From: Peptoniphilus lacydonensis
GTDB taxonomy: Bacteria > Bacillota > Clostridia > Tissierellales > Peptoniphilaceae
Assembly (NCBI RefSeq): GCF_900106515.1
Contig: NZ_FNWF01000003.1
Location: 806,001-870,000, forward strand
Reading direction: 5' to 3'
DNA: 64,000 bases
The first letter of the stretch is position 1. Each line of letters starts with the position of its first letter. Below, one piece after another: positions 57,202 to 64,000 of the stretch. The position numbers and the translations under genes were made by a program. Under the pieces are notes generated by a model. It ran no database searches and was not told where the DNA came from. It worked only from the letters and a program-made list of their open reading frames with translations.

Positions 57202-59032
57202 AGAAAAAATTTCATCTTCTGAAAATAAAGTTGCTGCAAAAAAATTATTTTCCTTTATTTTTAAAAGGCACAAATACAAACTCATTGCAGTTTCAATTAT
57301 GGTAATAATTTCATCACTTGCAACAATTTCTATCTCACTTTTTATGAGATTTTTAATTGATGATTATGTAATGCCACTTCTTAAAATGGATGTGCCAGAT
57401 TATTCCAACCTCTTGGCTATGCTTATTAAGATGGCAATCTTTTTAGCTGTTGGAGTTTTTTCTTCATTTATGTACTCAAGACTAATGGTATATATTTCAG
57501 AAGAAACTATGGGAAACATGAGAAAATTAATGTTTGAGAAAATGGAAGCTCTTCCAGTGTCTTACTTTGACAGTAAAAGTCATGGCGACATTATGAGTTA
57601 TTACACAAATGATGTAAAGGCATTAGGCGACATGATTGCTCAATCTTTCCCTTCCTTTGTGTCTTCTCTTATGACAATTATAATGGTTTTAATTGCAATG
57701 TTTTCTCAATCATTTTTATTATCTCTTATAATAATTCTTACAGTGGGGCTTATGATATTTGTTATGAACGTCATTGGTGGCAAATCTTCACACTTCTTTT
57801 TAGAACAACAAAAATCTCTTGCTAAAACAAACGGCTATATAGAAGAAATGATTGATGGTCTTAAAGTCGTAAAAGTTTTTAATCACGAAGAAAATGCCAG
57901 AGAAGATTTTGAAGTTATCAACGAAGAACTAATGGAGAATACAATGATTGCAAATAGGCTTGGACTATTTTTATTCCCAATTATCTTTGGAATTGGAAAT
58001 TTTCAATACATCTTATTTGCATTAATTGGTGGATTAATGGCAGTTTCTGGAAAATATGGAATAACTGTTGGAATAGTTGCATCCTTTTTGCAACTTTCAA
58101 GAACTCTAACGGGTCCCATGGGACAAATTGGTGGAAATATAAATTCAGTAGTCCTTGCCATTGCAGGCTCCAGAAGAATTTTTGAATTCCTTGAAGAAGA
58201 ACCTGAAGACTATTCAGGAAGTGTTGAAAAAGTTGTTAAAAATATCAATGGAGAAGAAAAATATTTTTGGCACGATATTGAAAGTGACGAATACAGAGAA
58301 CTTTTGGGCGACATAAGATTTAATGACGTAACTTTTTCTTATGATGGAGAAAATAAAGTTCTCAAAAACTTAAACCTCTATGCAAAACCTGGCCAAAAAG
58401 TTGCCTTCGTAGGTGCAACTGGTGCAGGTAAAACTACAATTACAAATTTAATAAATAGATTTTATGAAATCGACAGCGGAGTTATTACTTTTGATGGAAT
58501 TGACATTAGAAAAATTAAAAAAGATGATTTGCGATCTTCTCTTGGAATGGTACTTCAAGACACACATCTTTTTACTGGCACAATTGCAGAAAATATAAAT
58601 TATTCTGTTAATGATATTGATATGGAAAAAACAATTGAGGCTGCAAAAAGAACTAATGCCCACGATTTTATAAAGAATTTAAAAGATGGATATGATACAG
58701 TAATTACTGGAGCAGGTGGCGAACTTTCAGAAGGTCAAATGCAACTTTTATCTATTGCAAGAGCTGAAATCTACAATCCTCCTGTAATGATACTTGACGA
58801 AGCCACATCATCTATTGACTCTCATACAGAAAAAATTGTACAAGAAGGCATGGATGAAATCATGAAGGGCAGAACTACCTTTGTAATTGCACACAGACTT
58901 TCAACAATTATGAACTCTGATGTAATAATAGTTCTTGAAAATGGAGAAATTATAGAAAGAGGCGACCATGAAGATTTATTAGAACAAAAGGGAATCTATT
59001 ACAACCTTTACACAGGTGGATTTGAAGAATAA
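57188..59032 (+). CDS. ABC exporter subunit, canonical half
   Basis: 614 residues from ATG 57188. ATGs at 57158 and 57176 are alternatives inside the upstream gene. Six membrane helices (about 25-320), then an insert between membrane and ATPase parts (about 340-380). The ATPase has Walker A GATGAGKTT, signature LSEGQMQL, intact Walker B VMILDEATSSID and His switch VIAHRLSTI. It partners the preceding subunit, with which it overlaps, and supplies the hydrolytic Glu. Confidence 0.93.
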   Translation: MRKNKEKISSSENKVAAKKLFSFIFKRHKYKLIAVSIMVIISSLATISISLFMRFLIDDYVMPLLKMDVPDYSNLLAMLIKMAIFLAVGVFSSFMYSRLMVYISEETMGNMRKLMFEKMEALPVSYFDSKSHGDIMSYYTNDVKALGDMIAQSFPSFVSSLMTIIMVLIAMFSQSFLLSLIIILTVGLMIFVMNVIGGKSSHFFLEQQKSLAKTNGYIEEMIDGLKVVKVFNHEENAREDFEVINEELMENTMIANRLGLFLFPIIFGIGNFQYILFALIGGLMAVSGKYGITVGIVASFLQLSRTLTGPMGQIGGNINSVVLAIAGSRRIFEFLEEEPEDYSGSVEKVVKNINGEEKYFWHDIESDEYRELLGDIRFNDVTFSYDGENKVLKNLNLYAKPGQKVAFVGATGAGKTTITNLINRFYEIDSGVITFDGIDIRKIKKDDLRSSLGMVLQDTHLFTGTIAENINYSVNDIDMEKTIEAAKRTNAHDFIKNLKDGYDTVITGAGGELSEGQMQLLSIARAEIYNPPVMILDEATSSIDSHTEKIVQEGMDEIMKGRTTFVIAHRLSTIMNSDVIIVLENGEIIERGDHEDLLEQKGIYYNLYTGGFEE

Positions 59033-59043
59033 TTATAAAAATT

Positions 59044-59076
59044 AAGGTGCTGAATTTTTTTCCAACACCTTTTTTA
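59044..59076 (+). terminator. terminator after the ABC operon
   Basis: AAGGTG / CACCTT stem, 17-nt loop, then six T. Confidence 0.75.
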
Positions 59077-59171
59077 TAGTTATTATTTTTATACCTGTAT
59101 CACAATTTAAAAAATTTATGATTTAGATTACTTCTTAAATAAAAAACTTGGTTATACACCTATTAGCACTT

Positions 59172-59212
59172 AAAAAAGATTGCGATGCAAAAATACCGCA
59201 ATCTTTTTTTAT
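59172..59212. terminator. terminator of the copper operon
   Basis: AAAAAAGATTGCG / CGCAATCTTTTTT perfect 13-bp stem with T-runs on both strands. It lies just after the leftward lipoprotein gene. Confidence 0.85.
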
Positions 59213-59220
59213 AATAAATT

Positions 59221-59676
59221 TTATTTTTGAATAATAGACTTTATCTCTGAAATTAAATCATCATCAGATAAAAGACAAGCCCCTTCATATTTTCCAAGTC
59301 TTCCAGTAAAAGTATAGTGGAATTTTTTTGTATTCCTATCTCTTTCTGAATCATACATATAAATTGTATCTTCTTTGTCTTTAGTTTGAAATTTTATTAA
59401 TAAAGATTTGTAGTCTGGAATTGAAGCATAAGAGTATCCTTCATCTGCGACTTTACAATTACCTAAGAGATTTATTATTTCTCCTAACTTTTCTTCTTCG
59501 CCTTTACTGTTAAAAATCTCTCTTGTAGTCATTTTTTCTTCATCAGAAATCACTTCTACAGATAAAGACTGAAAATTATAAACTTCTCCAGAGGAAAATT
59601 TTATCTCATGAGAATCATCTTTTTTGCAAGATGATAACAAAAACATCATCATCATTAAAAATATTATTTTTTTCAT
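59221..59676 (-). CDS. lipoprotein of the copper operon, unknown
   Basis: 151 residues. Signal MKKIIFLMMMMFLL and lipobox LSSC (Cys17), then a soluble domain: EIKFSSGEVYNFQSLSVEV, DEGYSYASIPDYKSLLIKF, TGRLGKYEGACLLSDDDL. It begins 7 bp after csoR, so it is probably copper-regulated. No Met/His-rich copper motif is evident. RBS TAGGAAG. Confidence 0.75.
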   Translation of the reverse strand: MKKIIFLMMMMFLLSSCKKDDSHEIKFSSGEVYNFQSLSVEVISDEEKMTTREIFNSKGEEEKLGEIINLLGNCKVADEGYSYASIPDYKSLLIKFQTKDKEDTIYMYDSERDRNTKKFHYTFTGRLGKYEGACLLSDDDLISEIKSIIQK

Positions 59677-59683
59677 AATCTTC

Positions 59684-59953
59684 CTACTTTGACAATTTGT
59701 TAATTATACTGTTTATCTCTTCAATTTTTTCATCAATTTCATCTTCACTTTTTCCGTAAGATTCCTTGACACAGCCCTTTAAATGTGCCGTCAGTACATC
59801 TTTATTTATATTTTTTAAAATTGAAATTGATGCCATAAGCTGATTTGATATATCCAAGCAATACCTGTCATCTTCAACCATTTTAATAAGACCATCAATT
59901 TGTCCCCTGACAGTTTTTAATTTTCTAAGTTGGACTTCCCTATCTGCTCTCAT
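59684..59953 (-). CDS. csoR: CsoR family copper-sensing repressor
   Basis: 89 residues, all-helical. The Cu(I) ligands of CsoR are all present: C32 (RYCLDIS), H57 and C61 (AHLKGC). N-terminal basic helix RKLKTVRGQIDGLIKMVEDD. Binding of Cu(I) releases it from DNA and switches on copA. It overlaps the copA stop (ATGA), so it is autoregulated with copA. A fitting operator lies upstream of copA. Confidence 0.93.
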   Translation of the reverse strand: MRADREVQLRKLKTVRGQIDGLIKMVEDDRYCLDISNQLMASISILKNINKDVLTAHLKGCVKESYGKSEDEIDEKIEEINSIINKLSK

Positions 59954-60159
59954 TTTTCAATTTTTGCAGAGTAACCAGCATCTTTCACTGCGTCTACAAG
60001 AATTTCATCAGAAACTTCTTTATCAAGTTTTACTTCTGCTCTCTTTTCTTCAAGAATTACATCTGCTTCTTTTACACCATCAACATTTTCTAGTGCTTTT
60101 TTTACTGTTGCCACACAGTGATTGCAGCTCATTCCTTCAACATTTAAAATTTTTTCCAT
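59950..60159 (-). CDS. possible free CopZ from internal start
   Basis: The last 69 residues of the copA frame form a complete heavy-metal-associated domain: MEKILNVEGMSCNHCVATVK then EADVILEEKRAEVKL. The ATG at 60159 is preceded by AAGGAG with an 8-nt gap, an ideal ribosome binding site inside the copA frame. A free copper chaperone CopZ could be made from it. This is inferred from sequence only. Confidence 0.5.
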   Translation of the reverse strand: MEKILNVEGMSCNHCVATVKKALENVDGVKEADVILEEKRAEVKLDKEVSDEILVDAVKDAGYSAKIEK

Positions 60160-62691
60160 ACTATCTTCTCCTTTATTTTTAATAACTTCATAACCTGCTT
60201 CTTCCACTGCATTTTTTATTTCTTCTTCTGTGATGCCTTCATCTATAAATTTTACAGAAGAACTTTCATGATTTGCTTCTACATTTTTTGCCTTTCCAGT
60301 TTTTTCTAGTGCATCAGAAACTTTCTTTTCACAGTGCTCGCACGTCATGCCACTTACTTTTATTGTAGTCATATTTTTTTCTTTTTCAAATTTTTCTTTA
60401 CTATCTTTTTTAATATCAGAATTTTCTTTCATGGGATTTACTACTGTCCTTGGTTTAAACCTTCTAAGCCTTAGTGCATTATTCACAACAAAAATTGAAC
60501 TCATGCTCATTGCAAAGGCTGCAAACATTGGCGACAATTTTATACCAAAGTGTGGAAACAAAATTCCAGCAGCTATAGGTATTCCAATTACATTGTAGAA
60601 AAACGCCCAAAATAAATTTTCCTTAATATTTTTTATTGTCGCCCTTGAAATTTCAATTGCGGAAACTACATCAATTAGATCTGATCTCATTAGAACTACA
60701 TCTGATGATTCAATTGCGACATCTGTGCCATGACCTATTGCCATTCCTATATCTGCCTTTGCAAGTGATGGTGCGTCATTTATTCCGTCACCTATCATAA
60801 GAACTTTTTTCCCAGATTTCTGAACTTCATCAATTTTTTTATTTTTTTCCTGTGGCAAAAGTCCTGCAAAAGTTTCATCTACTCCAATTTCATTTGCAAT
60901 TGTCTTTGCAGTTTTTTCATTGTCGCCAGTTAACATTACAATTTTTTTGTTCATTTCTTTTAAAAGAGAGATGGCCTTTTTAGAATTTTCCTTTGGAAGA
61001 TCCTTTACAGAGATTATCCCAATAACTTCATCTCCTCTTGCAAAGTACATTGAAGTCTTGCCCTCTTTTGCAAGATTTTCTGCACTTTTTTCAAAATTTT
61101 TCAAATTTATTTTTTCTTCAAGCATAAATTCTATATTTCCTGTGAAATATTTTACACCATCTATATCTGCACTAATACCTCTACCACTTACAGAATTAAA
61201 ATTATCTGCATTAGAAATCTTTATACTTTTTTCCTCAGCATAATTTAAAATTGCAGAAGCAAGTGGATGCTGTGAATTTTTCTCTAACGAAGCAGCAATT
61301 TTTAGAAACTCATCTTCATCTAAATCTGTAATTATATCTGTAATTTTTGGATTCCCCTCTGTAATTGTGCCAGTCTTATCCATTACAATTACGTCAACTT
61401 TGTGAAGATTTTCCAAAACCTCTGCATTTTTAAATAAAAGTCCAAAGTCTGCACTTTTACCTGTTGCAACCATTATAGAAACTGGCGTAGCAAGTCCAAG
61501 AGCACATGGACAAGATATCACGAGAACAGAAATTGCAAAATTAAGTGCATTTTCAAAACCATAACCAAGACTCATCCAAATAATAAAAGTTACAGTTGCA
61601 ACAATCAATACTGTTGGCACAAAAATTCCTGCAATTTTATCTGCAAGCTTTGCAATAGGTGCTTTTGATTGATTTGCCTCGTCTACTAATTTTATTATCT
61701 GTGAAATTGTAGTGTCCTCTCCAACTTTTTCTGCCACAAATTTAAAGGAACCTGTGTTATTAATAGAAGCAGAGATAACTTTATCGCCAACAGCTTTTGG
61801 CACTGGTATTGATTCACCAGTAACTGCCGATTCATCAAGAGTTGATGATCCTTCTATTATTTTTCCATCAACTGCAACAGATTCTCCAGGTTTTACAATT
61901 AAAACATCGCCGACTTTTACATCTTCAATATTTTTTACAATTTCTTCTCCATCTTCTACAACTGTCGCCATTTTGGGAGCAAGGTCCATAAGTTTTGAAA
62001 GAGATGATCTAGTCTTATTCTTTGATTTTTCTTCCAAATACTTTCCAACAGTTATTAAAGTTAATATCATTGCAGAAGATTCAAAATATAAATTTTTTCT
62101 GTAAAGGTCAACAATTTCCATATTATTGTGTCCAAAGCCATAGGACATCATGTAAATTGCAAAAACTCCATAAATAAGTGCAGCCGATGAACCAACGGCA
62201 ACAAGACTATCCATGTTTGGAGCTTTGTTTTTTAGTCCTTTAAAACCAGAAATGTAAAAATCTCTATTTATATACACAACAGGTAGTGCCAAAAGAAATT
62301 GCGTAAAAGCAAAAATAATTGACCCTTCTCTTCCATTAAAAACTTTTGGAGTTGGAAGGTGAGCCATATGCCCCATTGATACATACATTAGTATCACCAT
62401 AAAAATAATTGAAGATACAAGTCTATTTTTTAAATTTTTTTCTCTGTTATCTTCTACTTTATCTTCCTGTGAAACTTTTTTGCCAGACACACTTGCACCA
62501 TAGCCAATTTTTTCCACTGCACTAATTATTTTTTCTTCACTTACTTTATCTTCATAAAAATTTACTTTCATAGAGTTTGTCATAAGATTTACATTTGCAG
62601 ACTGAACTCCATCAAGTTTTTCAACAGCTTTTGTGACATTAGCCACGCAAGATGCACAAGTCATTCCACTTACATCAAATTTTTTCTCCAT
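59950..62691 (-). CDS. copA: copper-exporting P1B ATPase with C-terminal metal domains
   Basis: 913 residues from ATG 62691 (GGAGGTAAT upstream). One HMA domain at 1-70 (CASC at 12-15), eight membrane helices with CPC (ISCPCALGLATP), phosphorylation motif DKTGT, TGES, HP in SQHPLAS and GDGINDAPSLAKADIGMAIG. Two further HMA domains at the C-terminus (TCEHC and SCNHC) replace the separate copZ gene usually found beside copA. HMA domains at both ends are unusual. It exports Cu(I) and is controlled by CsoR. Confidence 0.94.
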   Translation of the reverse strand: MEKKFDVSGMTCASCVANVTKAVEKLDGVQSANVNLMTNSMKVNFYEDKVSEEKIISAVEKIGYGASVSGKKVSQEDKVEDNREKNLKNRLVSSIIFMVILMYVSMGHMAHLPTPKVFNGREGSIIFAFTQFLLALPVVYINRDFYISGFKGLKNKAPNMDSLVAVGSSAALIYGVFAIYMMSYGFGHNNMEIVDLYRKNLYFESSAMILTLITVGKYLEEKSKNKTRSSLSKLMDLAPKMATVVEDGEEIVKNIEDVKVGDVLIVKPGESVAVDGKIIEGSSTLDESAVTGESIPVPKAVGDKVISASINNTGSFKFVAEKVGEDTTISQIIKLVDEANQSKAPIAKLADKIAGIFVPTVLIVATVTFIIWMSLGYGFENALNFAISVLVISCPCALGLATPVSIMVATGKSADFGLLFKNAEVLENLHKVDVIVMDKTGTITEGNPKITDIITDLDEDEFLKIAASLEKNSQHPLASAILNYAEEKSIKISNADNFNSVSGRGISADIDGVKYFTGNIEFMLEEKINLKNFEKSAENLAKEGKTSMYFARGDEVIGIISVKDLPKENSKKAISLLKEMNKKIVMLTGDNEKTAKTIANEIGVDETFAGLLPQEKNKKIDEVQKSGKKVLMIGDGINDAPSLAKADIGMAIGHGTDVAIESSDVVLMRSDLIDVVSAIEISRATIKNIKENLFWAFFYNVIGIPIAAGILFPHFGIKLSPMFAAFAMSMSSIFVVNNALRLRRFKPRTVVNPMKENSDIKKDSKEKFEKEKNMTTIKVSGMTCEHCEKKVSDALEKTGKAKNVEANHESSSVKFIDEGITEEEIKNAVEEAGYEVIKNKGEDSMEKILNVEGMSCNHCVATVKKALENVDGVKEADVILEEKRAEVKLDKEVSDEILVDAVKDAGYSAKIEK

Positions 62692-62703
62692 ATTACCTCC
62701 TCC

Positions 62704-62719
62704 CACCCCCTATTGGGTG
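62704..62719. promoter_or_regulatory. CsoR operator
   Basis: CACCC-CCTATT-GGGTG, an inverted repeat of the form typical of CsoR sites, just upstream of the copA ribosome binding site. Next to it is TAATAAT (about 62725-62731 on the minus strand), a likely -10. Confidence 0.6.
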
Positions 62720-62895
62720 TCATCTATTATTAGATTAACACAAATAAAAAAAATTTACAAATCTTCACATAAAAATCTTTTTTATTTCCTAAATTGCATA
62801 ATATTTTATAAGATAAAGCGTACAATAAAATATGGTCTAGTAAAAAACTAAACCATATAAAAACTTCTTATTAAATTTTTTAACTTCACAAAAAC

Positions 62896-63531
62896 TTACA
62901 TCTTAAATAAAATTTCATTTTCTATATAAATATGTCTTCTTATGTCCTCGTCAAGCTCTTCCATAAGACTATTAAGTTCTTTAACTTCTGGTTCTTCCGC
63001 ATTCATTTTATAATCACGAGTTAAATATTTTACTCTGTCAAAAAGTCCAATTGTCTTTTCATGTTCTGCAATCAAATTTTCGAAATCAACATCTTTTCCA
63101 GCTAAAGCATCTTTAAACTCAAATTCCTCTTCGCTTGAAAAGTGTGAAATAAGTTCTGCCTTAATGAGAAGTATAACTTCATATATTACAAAGAGTTGTT
63201 CTCCCCTCTCTCTATAATATTTTTTTATTGCACCTCTAAAAATTTCATCAATTTTTTCTGTCATTTCAAGTTCGTAAGGATGAATTTCATTTACAATATA
63301 ATTTATAAGTTCCTCCTTATTCATTTTATAAACTCTGTCCATATCTTTAAATTCAACCTGATCCTGAACTTTTTTTAGAAAATCTTCATAATTTGTACCA
63401 AGAGATTTTAAAGCATCTTCCAAACTTTCCATTGCAATAAAATCATACTCTGCGCCAAGTTTTTGAATTTCCTTTAAAATCTTTGGATTCTCCATAACTG
63501 CAGCTTCAACTGTCATATTTCTATCTAACAT
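62896..63531 (-). CDS. RIC/YtfE-like hemerythrin-type di-iron protein
   Basis: 211 residues. The N-terminal ~70 residues resemble a ScdA_N/DUF1858-type helical domain (MTVEAAVMENPKILKEIQKLG, EDALKSLGTNYEDFLKKV) but lack the Cys pair of ScdA. The C-terminal four-helix bundle has His/Glu ligands in NEIHPYELEMTEKI, ISHFSSEEEFEF, AEHEKTIGLFDRV and RRHIYIENEIL, consistent with a di-iron hemerythrin fold. RIC proteins repair Fe-S clusters after NO or peroxide stress. RBS AGGAGG. Confidence 0.75.
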   Translation of the reverse strand: MLDRNMTVEAAVMENPKILKEIQKLGAEYDFIAMESLEDALKSLGTNYEDFLKKVQDQVEFKDMDRVYKMNKEELINYIVNEIHPYELEMTEKIDEIFRGAIKKYYRERGEQLFVIYEVILLIKAELISHFSSEEEFEFKDALAGKDVDFENLIAEHEKTIGLFDRVKYLTRDYKMNAEEPEVKELNSLMEELDEDIRRHIYIENEILFKM

Positions 63532-63540
63532 TTTTTCCTC

Positions 63541-64000
63541 CTATTTATCTAAAGAATTTAAAAATCCTATTACATCACTCTCTTCTGTTCTGTAATTTGT
63601 AACTAGTCTAATAATTGACTCTCTTTTATTATCTATTTCAAAAATATTTTCTCTTTGTAACTTTTTAATTTCATCTGGATTTGACTTTATAAAAATTTGA
63701 TTTGACTCTCCAAAAAGTGGCTCTCTTCCCATTTTACTAAGACCATGGAACAGAAGTCTTGACATTTTATAAGCTTTATTTGCATTTTCATAGTAAAGAC
63801 CACTTTGAAATAATACTTTAAATGACAAACCTATCAAGAAAGATTTTGCCATCATTGCCCCTCTTTGTTTCAAATAATATCTAAAATCCTTTCTTAAATT
63901 TTCATCTAATATTACAAGAGCTTCCCCAAAAATTGCGCCATTTTTTGTGCCACCAATAGAAAAAATATGTGAGTATTTTGCATAATCAGAAAGTCTTGAA
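63541..64000 (-). CDS. low-specificity L-threonine aldolase, 5' end beyond window
   Basis: The C-terminal ~153 residues are visible, without start codon. The frame starts SRLSDYAKYSHIF and continues SIGGTKNGAIFGEALVIL, where the Lys of GGTKNG is the PLP-binding lysine of the threonine aldolase/beta-eliminating lyase family. QRGAMMAKSFLIGLSFKVLF and NQIFIKSNPDEI follow. It splits threonine to glycine and acetaldehyde. It ends 9 bp before the RIC-like gene start, so the two probably form an operon. Confidence 0.85.
   Translation of the reverse strand, partial: SRLSDYAKYSHIFSIGGTKNGAIFGEALVILDENLRKDFRYYLKQRGAMMAKSFLIGLSFKVLFQSGLYYENANKAYKMSRLLFHGLSKMGREPLFGESNQIFIKSNPDEIKKLQRENIFEIDNKRESIIRLVTNYRTEESDVIGFLNSLDK

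Overview
The window is a low-GC Firmicutes chromosome segment. Strong Shine-Dalgarno sites, TTGACA/TATAAT promoters, PepT, CstA, DegV, CsoR/CopA, a UPF0237-UPF0210 pair and absence of aerobic respiratory genes suggest an anaerobic Gram-positive coccus of the Peptoniphilus/Anaerococcus type. The genus is inferred from gene content, not proven.

Layout. (1) 1-2422: an AT-rich stretch with a possible decayed gene, the tmRNA gene ssrA, and a HAD phosphatase/VanZ-like pair. (2) 2423-34463: an apparently intact siphovirus-type prophage of about 32 kb, integrated in the 3' end of tRNA-Pro(UGG). It is bounded by a 23-bp direct repeat (2483-2505 and 34441-34463) and flanked inside by matching pairs of 11-bp arm-type repeats. 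From left to right, but transcribed leftward, come lysis (holin, amidase/glucosaminidase), tail fibre and tail tip, Dit, tape measure, tail chaperones with a -1 frameshift, major tail protein, head-tail joining, HK97-type capsid, protease, portal, terminase, then a ParB-methyltransferase, HNH nuclease and late regulator. The early region holds VRR-NUC, helicase loader, initiator, MBL-fold protein, RecT, an SbcC-like ATPase and many small genes. A cro/cI-type switch with palindromic operators lies at 31.4-31.8 kb. Rightward lysogeny genes are the S24 repressor, a lipoprotein (candidate superinfection exclusion) and a tyrosine integrase. Two small rightward genes at 30.4-31.2 kb share an almost identical extended -10/dyad/RBS leader and look like independently expressed cargo. 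(3) 34464-64000: host housekeeping genes, mostly short operons separated by clear terminators: CstA transporter, secreted alkaline phosphatase, long HPF, an aromatic-acid-exporter-like membrane protein with a large unrecognised partner, YjiH, rpsF-ssb-rpsR with an S6:S18-type leader, mgsA, a PPC-domain protein, pepT, LCP ligase, a DUF188-glutaredoxin fusion, nitroreductase, UPF0237/UPF0210, MATE, DegV, tadA, PAP2, a heterodimeric ABC exporter, the copper operon copA-csoR-lipoprotein, a RIC-like di-iron protein, and a threonine aldolase cut by the window edge.

Most notable: the paired leader-dyad cargo genes, the exclusion-type lipoprotein, the MBL/RecT/ATPase recombination set, a six-fold HxH needle in the tail-tip protein, the frameshifting tail chaperone, and two host fusions (DUF188-glutaredoxin and CopA-CopZ) that carry strong internal ribosome binding sites placed to make the C-terminal domain separately.
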